NCBI GenBank assembly: GCA_035610365.1
Contig: CM069432.1
Coordinates: 267,527,177-267,591,176 of the forward strand
Source of the DNA: Aquatica leii
Lineage: Eukaryota > Arthropoda > Insecta > Coleoptera > Lampyridae
Direction of reading: 5' to 3'
DNA length: 64,000 nt
In this document: piece by piece, positions 22,404 to 32,165 of the stretch
Layout of the letters: each line of letters opens with the position of its first letter
How positions within the stretch are numbered: position 1 is the first letter of the stretch
The notes under the pieces: generated by a model
Told to the model about the DNA's origin: nothing
Databases searched by the model: none
The model's input: only the letters and a program-made list of their open reading frames with translations
Translations under genes and position numbers: made by a program

Positions 22404-22690
22404 TATTATGTCTTTGTAATTTAATGTAAATGTATTTAGTGTTATAGTGCAGATTAAGTATAGGGTTACAGAAGTTTTTGAATATTAGTTTAATAAGTTT
22501 CAGTCAAAAAGGACGTGTGACATAAATTCAATGAAGTATAATATACTAACTAGAGAAACCTCTATGTACACGAAAACGAGCGATCGATGTATCGCCCCAC
22601 TGCTTTGGTGCAAGAACGCATAAGGTCAACTACGTTTGAAAGGTAGAAGTAAAATTAAAGCTTGTATCAAAACAATAAATTGGTATATAA
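22404..22690 (+). other. 3' UTR of the unknown gene
   Basis: AT-rich sequence without ORFs. An AATAAA hexamer lies at 22674-22679, just before the LINE 3' end begins, and is a possible poly(A) signal. Confidence 0.4.
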
Positions 22691-22878
22691 GTTTACAAAT
22701 TGCTTCGTATTTCACCTATTTACAATTTACCCTTTTTTTTACATTTACACTACATTACATTCCTTTAAATTTCATTTTTTCTCCTCCATACTGCTTCCAT
22801 CTACTCTGCTCCTTTTCCGTTTTTTTCTAAGATTTCCTCTACTTTCTTAACTTCTTCTTTTAACTCTGCATTTATTTC

Positions 22879-23286
22879 TCATGGGATTGAGGTCCTCCAT
22901 ATGGTCTGCACTTCTTTTTTCCAGTATTTATTACCTAACTCTTCGTTCCCACATCTGAACCGTGCTATCATTTTTTTCTTCCTGTTGCTTTTATTGATAT
23001 TCTTATAATTCATATTATATCGACCCTCTTTTATCCTTGTCCATCTTTCTTGTTTTTCTTCGTCTTTATCTTTCCTTGCTATTTGTTCTTTTACTCCTCT
23101 CTCTTCTCTTAATCTCTCCACTTCTTCTCTCGTGTACCAGTTTCTTTTATAATATTCTTCTCTGCTATCCTGACCGTACTTGACTTTTCCTCCCTTTATC
23201 TCTTCATTCTTGTAGTATTTTGCATTCTCTGGTCTTTCCCTTAGTTCTTCCTCATATTTTATGGCCTTTATTTTTTCTGCCTGCAC
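22879..23286 (-). pseudogene. LINE ORF2 C-terminal domain
   Basis: A 135-codon ORF with a highly charged start (KYEEELRERPENAKYY) and the motif KKMIARFRCGNEELGNKYW, a pattern often seen at the end of this kind of insect LINE, where a cysteine-rich C-terminal module follows. It is in line with the RT ORFs upstream on the same strand. The 3' end of the element lies near 22690, with a T-run at 22733-22740 on the plus strand. Confidence 0.6.
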
Positions 23287-23564
23287 TTCCTCTCTTATAA
23301 TATACCCCAGTGTTTTTCTGTCTAGCCCTAATACCCATTTCCAGAATTTTTCTTGTATCTCTTCTACCTCTTTATATTCATCACCACACTTTTTATTAAC
23401 TTTTTAAACAGCAGCCTTCTTTTTTCTATGTCCACCGCAAACACCCTTTCCCCCACACTTGTCCTATTAACCTGTTTCCTTTCCTCACTCTTTCCTTTAT
23501 GTGTTCTCCCTCCTGCTTTATCGTGTAACCCAAGTATGTAAATTCCTTCACTTGCTGCAATTCA

Positions 23565-24155
23565 TCATCTCTCCATTTCCACTCCTCTTTTTCTAAATAT
23601 TTTTGTTTTCTCTGTATTTACTTCCATTTCTTTTTTTTTCATGTATTTTTCCAGCGTTTTCATCATCTCCTTCATTTCCTTTTCCTCCTTAGCCACCAAC
23701 ACTATGTCATCCCCATACGCCAACGACCATACCTTCACTTTCCCTACTACTATCCCTCCTGTCTGTTGTCCTCTCATTGTCTCCCTCGTATATACAGCAA
23801 ACAGGCTTGGGCTCAGTGGGCATCCTTGTCTCAACCCTCTCTTTGTAATGTATTCCTCGCTCTCTTCCCCATTCACTTTGACGTTGCTTCTCGTTTTTTT
23901 GTAAATTTTCTCCATTTTTTCTATTAATCTTTCATTAGTTTATTTTCTCCTAATGTATTCCCATAGTTTTTCCCTGTTCACTCTGTCAAAATCTACGAAT
24001 AGTGCTACCATTTTCCCCCTTTTGTTCTCTAGCTCTCTGTTCGCCAAGTGTTTCAGTATATATATGTTGTCTATCGCTCTTCTTCCCCTTTTTGAATCCC
24101 GTTTGGTACCAAACTTCTTTCCTCTATTTCCTTCTGTAGTCTTTTTTTGTAGCAT
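23565..24155 (-). pseudogene. LINE ORF2 reverse transcriptase fragment
   Basis: 24155-23940 contains a LANRELENKRGKMVALFVDF stretch (usual FVDFxxAFD; here FVDFDRVNR, catalytic Asp kept). 23915-23565 contains KRGLRQGCPLSPSLFAVY and SLAYGDDIVLVA (usual YADD; the active box reads YGDD). The two ORFs are in different frames. The motifs place the enzyme among non-LTR retrotransposon RTs. Substitution of Ala by Gly in the YxDD box is tolerated in some RTs. Confidence 0.85.
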
Positions 24156-24908
24156 TGTCGCATATATCCCTCTGTAATTCTTCTCTTTATTTCTGTCTCC
24201 TTTTTATGGATCGGGCATATTATTCCATCTCTCCGGGAATCCTTCCCTTTTCCGTATTTTATTTAGCATTTCCGTCATCCTTTTTGCTACATTTCCTCCA
24301 CCGTATACCCACTCTTCGCCTTGTATCCCATCTTCTCCTGCCGCTATTCCTTTTTATCTTTATTGCTTCTGTTACTTCGTCTTCGTTTATTGTACCTCTA
24401 TCTCCTTCTTTCCGTCTTACTATTGCTTTTTTTCTATTTTTTGATTTTGTTTTTCTCCTTCCAGCAGGTTCTTAAAATATATCTCCTATTCTTTTATTTG
24501 TATTCCTTTTGTCGTCGTTTTTCTCTACCTTTCTTTCGTTAGGTTCTTCTATACATCTTATTCCGTTTTTATTTCTTTGATTTTTTCTTTTTTGTTTTCT
24601 TTCTTCTTTCTCTCGCATGTTTTCTTGTATATTTTTAATGCTTCTTTGTATTCTTCTTTTTCTTTCCGACCTTTTTTCCACTGTCTTAATGCTTTTCTTT
24701 GCTTCATCCTTGCATTCTTCTATCCCACCATTTTTTCCATCCTGTTTTCTCTTTTTTCCACTTTCTAAATCTGACTTTCTCTGTTGCTTTCTCCATCATC
24801 TCTCATTTCTTCCACACTCTCTTGTAATCCATTTCCTACCCATACCGTTTTCCCCATTCTCTTTTTGTATCTTTTTATACCTTCTGTCCACATTTTTTTC
24901 GTTATGTT

Positions 24909-25002
24909 CCAGGTAGCATTACGTTTTATTGACGTCAAAATTACGTAAGAGACGTCATTAAGACGTGTTATTGTCGTCATATGACGTCAGTGTGTTGCCT
25001 GG
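24909..25002. repeat. 94-bp foldback element with CCAGG ends
   Basis: Left end CCAGGTAGCA and right end TGTTGCCTGG form an imperfect 10-bp inverted repeat. Between them lie four GACGTC/GACGTCA-type palindromes and TTACGTAA. It interrupts the LINE's coding strand, where no coding reading continues. The right end resembles that of the 764-bp element at 30929-31692 (TGTTGCTTGGG). Confidence 0.6.
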
Positions 25003-25189
25003 GGTACTCCTCATCTCTTTCTTGTCAATTCCAGTGGTTGGTGGTCTGTCTCTACTCTTTCTCCCACCTCAAATGTCTTCACCTTTTGTCCAACCTCTTT
25101 ATTTGTCATTACAAAATCTATTATTGATTCTCCCCTTTCTCCTATGTACATATTCTCCCCCATTCCCTTTTCTTCTCTGTTCCCATTCA

Positions 25190-25720
25190 TTATTTCTCAC
25201 CCCCTTTCGTTGTACATTTCCAGCAGTTCTTCTTCTTATTTATAACTTTGTACTTTGTTTGTCTCTTTCTCGTCCTTTTCCTTTCTTGTATTCTCCCCTC
25301 TTCCTCTATTCTTGCGTTAAAATCGCTTCCTAATATTATCAACCCCTCCGCCCTCTCTCTATCATATCTATGTTTTCTTGTCTCTTTCATTCTGCTGCTA
25401 TAAACCGCCACTATTTTTGTTTTTCCGCACTGTATATGTTCCTTTCTACAATTCCTCATCTTCTCCGTTGCACTTTCTCTTTCTTTTCCTGACTCAACCA
25501 TTTTTTGCTTATTTCCGTTATTATACCCCCCTTTGCTCTCCCTTTATTCTTCTTTCTTTCTGCATGTTGCACCACGTACCCACTCAAATTTTTTCAACAA
25601 TTCTTTTTCCCACCACTCCCATTCTTTTTCTTCCATCCATGTCTCCTGCAATCTCACTACATCCTTAGATGTACTTCCAAAAATCCTGTTCCTTGTTCTT
25701 TATTCCCGCTACGACTCTCA
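25190..25720 (-). pseudogene. LINE ORF2 endonuclease fragment
   Basis: The 25501-25190 ORF carries TKIVAVYSSRMKETRK and IILGSDFNARIEEEGR, the GDFNA catalytic block of AP-type endonucleases. Upstream, in shifted frames near 25690-25510, ETWMEE-like and AKGGII motifs give the early endonuclease blocks. The endonuclease nicks target DNA for target-primed reverse transcription. Frameshifts make it non-functional. Confidence 0.75.
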
Positions 25721-25904
25721 GCTCATTCATTTCTCTTTTACTTTCTTTTCTTCCTCGTTCTTATTTTTTTCCGTTACTCATTATTCCTTTCCTTTGCTAT
25801 TTCGTCAACCTTCTTTCTTTTATCACCCTCCCTTCGCCCTTTAGTTTTTTGCCCTTTGTTACCTATTTTCTCTCTCCTTTTCTCTGTTTCAGGCACCTGT
25901 CCTT

Positions 25905-26465
25905 GTCGTTCATAAGTATCTTCCTCCGTCTATCTCCATTTTCCTGTATCCTACCCTTACTCTTTTTCCCTCCGCTCTTTTTTCCTCTGCTGTGTTCGTT
26001 ATTTCTCTTTGTACTCTTCTTTCTCTTCATGTCAAATCGTGATTTATATATATTCTTGTATTCCTTAATTTCTTCTTCTCCGCCATCACCTTCTGCTTAT
26101 CCTCCCATTCTCCCTTTTCCGCTACAACCATCTGATTTTTCTTCTCTCTGTTTATTACTGTCACCTTTTTCACTTCTACTTTCACATTTAATTTTTCTTC
26201 CAGCATCATTGCTAAATCCTTTTGTGATTCTTCACTTCTCCATCTCTTTATTACAATATTATTCTTCCTTTTCCATCTTTCCTAATCTTCCGCTTTTTCT
26301 CCAGTTTTATTCTTTCCACCAGTTTCTCTTTTTTTCTCCCACTTCTTTTCCTTTTCTCCTATTTTTTCTTTTATTTCTTTAATTTTTTGCCTTATTCTTT
26401 GAATATTTTCTTCGATCTGTTTCATCATTTCTCTCATTAATTCCTTTAGTTCCTCCATTTCTTTC
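25905..26465 (-). pseudogene. LINE ORF1p-like coiled-coil protein
   Basis: The reading begins near 26460 with MEELKELMREMMKQIEENIQ, a heptad-like coiled coil rich in Lys/Glu, and passes through one or more frame changes. The ORF 26209-26027 carries MMLEEKLNVKVEVKKVTVI, then VVVAEKG/KVMAEKKKLRNTRIYINHDLT. This matches the RRM plus C-terminal pattern of L1-type ORF1 proteins (LEEKL-vkvevkkv, then KkkLkgtrIyIddDLT). Such proteins form trimers that coat the element RNA. The copy is broken. Confidence 0.65.
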
Positions 26466-26649
26466 TCTTCTTTTTCTTTCTTCCTTCTGTTATTGAGCTC
26501 TTTCCTTCGACATCCTCCGTTATCTTTTTTGTCCGATGATCTTGTTTTCTTTCCTCTTTCAAATATTTGTTGTCTTTCCTTTTTCTGTTCCTCTCTTTCT
26601 TTTTCATTTATTCATTCCTTTTTTATTCCTCCGTACATTCTTTTCTTAC

Positions 26650-27250
26650 TTTTCGTGTTTTAAAACGCCCCACTTGTAGTTATTTCACTTTAATTTCGAT
26701 TTAAATGCAATAATTTCTATAAATGTAGGAAGTTATCTTTTATCGCTGACCTCGATTATACTGTTTATTTCCCTTAATCTCACTTTTTCGTCACAGTTTT
26801 ATACTTTTCCACTACGGTTTTCATTTTTCACTTATTTTTTTATTCTTTTACGCCCTTCCTCCGTTACCCACTCTTTTTTCTCTGCTTCTTCCCTCTTACT
26901 ACCACTTCCTTAGCTCACTAGACATTGATTATGTTATATTTACATACTACGTTATGTTAACATAACTAGATTACTTTGAAGTGATTAATTGTTTTATTTA
27001 AAATGTAATTATGTAACGTTTTTATTATATAAAACTTAACACCGCTGGGAGGTCGCAGTGACATAACCTAGAGGTTAAATTACTATGCATTTGTGATTTA
27101 TGTTATGTAAATGTGATGTTTGAATTACACACTGGTAAAACACATTGATGTTCATTACGTTACGTCACATTGAGTGAAATATGATGTTACGTAACCCAAT
27201 ATTTTTCGTTATGTTGATCTTATGTCTCTGTTACGTTAATGATCCATCAT
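26650..27250. repeat. AT-rich interval with TTACGTAAC/GTTATGTAAC repeats
   Basis: From about 26930 the sequence carries many short near-palindromes of the type GTTACGTAAC, ATGTTATGTAA and TTACGTTACGTC. Similar words fill 30929-31692. No terminal repeats could be defined here. 26650-26930 is AT-rich sequence upstream of the LINE with nothing recognisable. Confidence 0.4.
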
Positions 27251-27464
27251 TTCGGCTCTTGGATACGGACTCGCTCTACGAAATTAGTTTTGAAACGCAG
27301 CATTGAAGAATTCCACAATGCTGGATACGCTTATTAATATCGAAAAGTTCGCCGTCTTGACAACGCTTAAATGAGGCTGTAACTTTACGTTAAAACGATT
27401 AGACCGCTTCCTATTGGTCAAAAAAACGTTTAGAAACAGACGCACGATCAGCAAGAAGGCACAA

Positions 27465-27670
27465 GCAGCGTGTACATAAACACAAACAAAATACGTTGCG
27501 CACTTTCTTCCGCTGATCACCAGGAAGGTATTATTGGCGTTGCCACCTTTGCTAGAAACGAAAAAGCTGTCTGGTTGAACGACACCTAGTCGTATAAACA
27601 TTGCCACCAACCAAGGACAACAGTCAACCAACGAGAAAGTGGCAACTGATAACGATCATTGTGTCATCAG
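27465..27670 (+). repeat. dispersed repeat X, copy 1
   Basis: Aligns by eye with 31975-32165: shared blocks include GTGTACMTAAACAC, a TTGCTA-AAACGAAAAA block, GGTTGRACGACACC, and ACGAGAAAGTGGCAACTG. Both copies lie just downstream of ACGTAA-rich sequence, so this block may be part of a larger element. Short ORFs across it (27284-27631 minus, 27601-27852 plus) have no recognisable content. 27670-28085 shows nothing else. Confidence 0.5.
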
Positions 27671-28085
27671 GCAAGCGCTTCCGAGGTACCAATTTAACTT
27701 CACTAAATTTAGCCGACCTACGAAGGGTCACCCCAATCAACCAAAACGCGTTTTTATTACATCACTTTTACGTTATTAGGAGTACCTTTGTAGCGTATCC
27801 TATTTTTATGAACGTGATTGCCACATCTGGTTGCGCCTATGTACTCTACTAGCGCTCAAAAGTGACTGGTCACAACGCACCGCAACTGGCAGATTTCACC
27901 ACGCACCTCGGATAACATCACATCCTTAAACTTTTCGCACGTTGGCCACAAGTCTTTCTGCTAGAACACATCGAAGCTTCAGTTCACGCATTTTTTTACT
28001 CACTGAATAATGAAATTCGCAACATTACTTAGAGTCAAGCACTGCTTGAGGCATAAGACAATTTGAAGCAGAAGCAAATTTGTTA

Positions 28086-29663
28086 TGTTAAAAGTATTTT
28101 GGTATAGTTTGCGTCCTGTGTAAATTTTGTCCTGGAACGTAACTGTTAATTTTACGTATGTTAAAATATTAATTTTTAACGACGACGTCGAAATATATAG
28201 ACTAAATATGTTATTCAAACATAGGCAGGTCGTTTAAATACAAGATGTACAGGGGACGTGCTCTCCGTTCACCGCACCACATGTTAAACGGAACTTTGAG
28301 CAGTGACGAAGTATATAAAAAAGAACGTTTATCCAACAGATAAATACGTATAATTGTATTTATACAATGATAAAAACAACAATATAACCCAACTATATTG
28401 AAATCAAAATGTATCTACATAAAATAAACGTACTGCAACTGAATCGTATTCAAAAAAAAATAAACAAGTAATTAACAAACACAGCCTCCAAATTTAAATA
28501 ATTTGGACTCTAAAATACTTCTGCGATTCGCGCCTTTTACAATATGACCAATCACGAAGCGATTCTTACTTTCAAATTTATGTTCTAAATTCGCTTGCTT
28601 TGCTTTGTTTTTTCTTTACCCGCCTTTTTTATATCTTTCCACCTATCTGACTTTTAACTACTTCAGTTTTTGACGTTGAGAGAGACCACACGTGAAACTA
28701 ACGTTGTGTCCAGTGACATCACAATTTTTAAATATAGTATAACATCTTTATTGTAAATGGGAAAATTAACTTCGTTTCGTCGTGTTACCTGTGAAAGTTT
28801 TGCTGGGGTAAGAATTCACTTCTATTTTTACGACGCGATTTAATTTTCTTGTATTATTATTTCCAGTTGGGCTACCGTCACGTGTCTACCCTTGTGAAAT
28901 TGCTAAATGTATTTTAAGTACATCTCTTTTGGGTCGATAACTTAATTGGAGCACGTATGGGTGCAAGCATTGAATTTAAACACTAACTTGGGGTCCAGTT
29001 CACGAAATATTTCTGTGATGGTTGTTTAATCTCAATAACTCTGTGGCACACCTGCGGCGCAACATGTTTTTTACATTTTTAACAATTTTAGGGGATTGGT
29101 TTGGATACGCCATTAGCTAATTGCATGTCAGAAAAAAATAAGTAATTTCTTTTTATTATTTTATATAGTGTGTTGGTGTGGTACAAGCGACTTAGCTATA
29201 TAGGTTGTCACAATTAATTCATGCAGATTTGCTTGTGTAATTATCTGTTAAAGTTATCACCGGTGCGTTGTGCTTCTGATTGCGTAATCACCAGATTTGC
29301 ATCATCAATTTTTATCCTTCGTTTGCTTATCCAATTATATTCTCATACTTTGAAACTTTTAACTCATGTACCTACGTGTATGAGGTGTTGCCTACGTTAA
29401 GTAGCTGTTGATACTGGATTTATTTGTCTTATACTTTGTAATTACTTATTGTTAATTTTACTCTATTTTATGTTGCCGTTGCAATAAAGATATACTCGTT
29501 ACTATACTTGTGTTGTTCGGTTTGATTGTCTTCGATGTACATTTCTTTAGTTTTCGCGTTCTTTTAATTCATTTATAATTAGCACATCGAGGATTACTTA
29601 CGACTCACTCTGCGAAGCTTTGAGCTGCCGCCTGCATTAAGGTACTGTTATATTAACGTAACA
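28086..29663 (+). mobile_element. LTR, family 2, copy C
   Basis: Begins TGTTAAAAGTATTTTGGTATA and ends ATTAACGTAACA, matching the ends of copies A and B in DTL intron 2. Internal matches include the GCTGGGGTAAG block near 28800 and the AATAAAGATATACTCGTT block near 29485. It is about 500 bp longer than A and B, so it either holds extra sequence or A and B carry deletions. No target duplication was recognised. Confidence 0.6.
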
Positions 29664-29693
29664 AACTGATTAATCGAAAGATTCTTTAGACAT

Positions 29694-29948
29694 ATGAAAG
29701 CAACTCTAATGTGCCACAATACGGAAAATAGTTACGAAACCGTTATAATCGTGCACAGCGGGCTGGACAATACGCGTGCCGGGAGATTTTGTGAACAATA
29801 CCATTTACGTTTTCCTGAGAAAAGACACAGCTACAGCGACCATATGACTGACGCAAAAAAAAAGAAAACATTGACAAAAACCGCAAGAAAAATTCCATTA
29901 CAAACAAAGAAGTATGTGAACTCCACAGAGCACAAGGACATTCTATAG
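29694..29948 (+). pseudogene. fragment resembling the DUF4817 helix-turn-helix domain
   Basis: An 84-codon ORF with SYETVIIVHSGLDNTRAGRF and YHLRFPEKRHSYSDHM. The spacing matches the DUF4817 pattern (GN-rAa-lY-erFP-R--P). That domain is found in many insect transposable-element-derived ORFs and is thought to bind DNA. The ORF ends in a Lys-rich tail and has no partner domain. It may be chance, but the RFPxxR word with correct spacing is suggestive. Confidence 0.4.
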
Positions 29949-30225
29949 ATGTCTACAAGATTTACGTTATTCGTACTTAATACATTCGTTGGACGTTCAT
30001 TACTGGACCTGTAACATCCATTGTCTTTTTTTCACAGCAATGAACATCTGCTGGACACCGCGCACGGACTTCCGCAGGATGTTTATTATTAACGTGGAAA
30101 AGACGTCCATACCGGATGTAATCTAACGGTAATCTATAAGACGTACATAAATGGTCGTCCACAAGATGTTATTATATCCATCGACGAGAGGACTAAATCG
30201 GATATCTTACGAATGATATGTACTA
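29949..30225. repeat. repeat rich in GGATGT/ACATCC and GACGTCC words
   Basis: At least eight copies of GGAYGT or its complement (for example GGACGTTC, ACATCC, GGATGT, GACGTCC) in both orientations within 280 bp. This suggests a small foldback or MITE, but ends could not be fixed. 30226-30600 has no recognisable feature; the ORF 30506-30261 (minus) looks like chance. Confidence 0.3.
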
Positions 30226-30599
30226 TATGTACTTCTCGAGTCGGTACCCCGACTGGAAGATCATCGTGAACCCGCAGTACTCTTCACACGTCGCAGAAGA
30301 TTCAGACCGAGACGTCGAGTCGACCTCGTTCGAGACAAAAGCCTCTTAATGTAATAGCGAATGCTTCCACGGCCGGAATCTATACTAACATTAGAATGTC
30401 TTCCGGGTTTGGACCGTGTCATAGTTGCAACCGAAGCTGCCAACGTTTCGCCCACTTTCGTAAGGGGCTTCATCAGGGCGTGAGATAAATCGCAAAACTC
30501 AAACAAGCAATCGAAATCTAACTAAGAACTTCTCAAAAGTTAGGTTATCCACTTGTATAGTGGCAAAAGCCTGTTATAAAGAAAACATTTTTACAACGC

Positions 30600-30920
30600 C
30601 GCAGCAAGAGAATCCGCAGTCACGGCCAAGCTGTGTCTGATTATAGGAAAGAGCGTCCTGTTCTGGGACAACAAGCTGCTCCTTTACAAGTCGGTGATAC
30701 GACCTACTATAACTTGTACGTCTTGCCAACGTGGTCACACGCGACGAAGAGCTACATAGAAAAGATCCAGCGAAACCAAAACAACGCACCGTGGTTCTTC
30801 AAAAACAATCAGCTGCACTGGGCTCACCGTCAAGGAGCTACTCCGCAAGACGACACAAAAAATAGCCGAAGCAATACCCACACGTTTCAACAAAGAAGTA
30901 CGAAAACTATAAAGGTATAA
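30600..30920 (+). pseudogene. Jockey-type LINE, C-terminal end of ORF2
   Basis: The plus-strand reading gives the LLLYKSVIRP-type segment, then TWSHATKSYIEKIQRNQN, then NAPWFFKNNQLH, and in another frame KELLRKTTQKIAEAIPTRFNKEVRKLY. These are the conserved words that end Jockey-family reverse transcriptases (usual APWyvsN--lH-Dl). At least two frame changes occur within 300 bp. The rest of the element is absent upstream, as expected for a 5'-truncated LINE insertion. Confidence 0.8.
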
Positions 30921-30928
30921 CTCGGGGA

Positions 30929-31692
30929 CCCATGTCACTACGTACGTGGTTAATAGTTACGTACTATTACGTACCAAACACGTGCAAATGTCACTGCCAC
31001 AGTACGTAAAATATCACGTATTATTTACATCTAAATTTACGTACATTTTACGTTGTAAATTTGCCCATTATGTACGTATATGTATACTGTAGATGTTCAC
31101 AAACTAGTTTGATACACGGAATCTGAACATTTTTGAAGATATAAATCTTTTCCTACGTGTAAATTGTTGAGTCCGACTAATACGGCGAATGTCCGGATTA
31201 AGATTTTTGAAAAAAATCTTAGTCAGCACACTAACGTTTTATTCACGCCAGACTTACGCATACGGCGTGAATATGGACGTCCGGATTATAGAAGTTCCAC
31301 TTTATATACTTTAACATTTATGTAGAATTTGTCACTTTACCAAATAAATTCATTTATTAATTTACTGGTACAGTTACTGAGTAATTGAAAAATTACGTTT
31401 AAAATTGGCTTAGGAACACCTATTTATTACGTAAATTTTTGTGTTTCTAAATAACTGATGCGTTGATTTGCATTGCCTAATGTATTTTCTGTGCTGATCA
31501 CATATAGTTAACTATAATAATTTTAGTTACTTTTATTCTTAAGTTTACGTAATCGTTACGTACCGGACATTTGAAGAATGTTACGTAGGATAACACGTGA
31601 CAGTTAAGTGTCATTTTGGGAATTATTACGTAAATTACAAATGAACACCAAAAATAAACGTAATTGTTACGTGTATACGCTTGTTGCTTGGG
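30929..31692. repeat. 764-bp non-autonomous element rich in TTACGTAA
   Basis: Left end CCCATGTCAC and right end TGTTGCTTGGG are imperfect inverted repeats. The interior carries more than ten copies of TACGTA or TTACGTAA, themselves palindromes. No ORF. The right end is like that of the 94-bp element at 24909-25002. It lies directly after the Jockey fragment. Confidence 0.5.
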
Positions 31693-31974
31693 TAAGCACA
31701 GAAAACACGTACTTCACAGTACAATCAATCAAAAACAGTCAAGTAATAACTCATTTAAAAGATTTAATATAAAAGTTAATTACAGTTGAATTATTAACGC
31801 TATTTATGTTTGCAGTCCACAGCAAGATGACACTGCGTAGCTCACTAAAAGTGTAAAATATCTTTGCTGAAGCTTTTTAGCACGGTAAAAGTAGACTCTA
31901 GGCGTTGCTCTAGCTTTGACTGGGACAAGTAAAGCAAATTACTATATTTATATAGGCTACAAGCTACAACCATA

Positions 31975-32165
31975 AGCAAGGTGTACCTAAACACGAAGGG
32001 AACACTCTGTACGCCTTCTTACGTTGATGACCAGTTCGGATTAAGTATTATCGACGTTTGCTATAAACGAAAAATATGTCGGGTTGGACGACACCGCTAA
32101 TACCAACTAAAGACAAGAGTTAACTTACGAGAAAGTGGCAACTGGTAGCGATCTTTGTTTGTTTT
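31975..32165 (+). repeat. dispersed repeat X, copy 2
   Basis: Second copy of the block described at 27465-27670, same orientation, with roughly 70% identity by eye. 31693-31974 shows no recognisable feature. Confidence 0.5.

Larger units (their letters stand above)
22690..26640 (-). mobile_element. LINE with lysine/glutamate-rich ORF1 and EN-RT ORF2, nearly full length
   Basis: Minus-strand order: coiled-coil ORF1 (about 26465-25905), AP-endonuclease (about 25720-25190), RT (24155-23565), C-terminal zinc/GNEE domain (23286-22879). Total about 4 kb, so close to complete, but frameshifts occur in most domains. The coding strand is extremely purine-rich, so the plus strand reads as long T/C tracts; the plus-strand ORFs seen here (for example 25669-26382) are shadows. 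It ends directly downstream of the unknown gene's 3' UTR. A 94-bp foldback element sits at 24909-25002. Confidence 0.82.

Noticed and set aside
24155..24916. Further plus-strand 'membrane' ORFs
   Set aside because: Same cause: complement of LINE ORF2.
25669..26382. 237-codon plus-strand ORF, hydrophobic, like a membrane protein
   Set aside because: It is the shadow of the purine-rich LINE strand. Its Phe/Ser/Leu-rich content follows from T/C runs and it has no gene-like context.
27284..27852. Overlapping ORFs of 115 and 83 codons on opposite strands
   Set aside because: They lie in dispersed repeat X, have no recognisable motifs, and are not open in the second copy.
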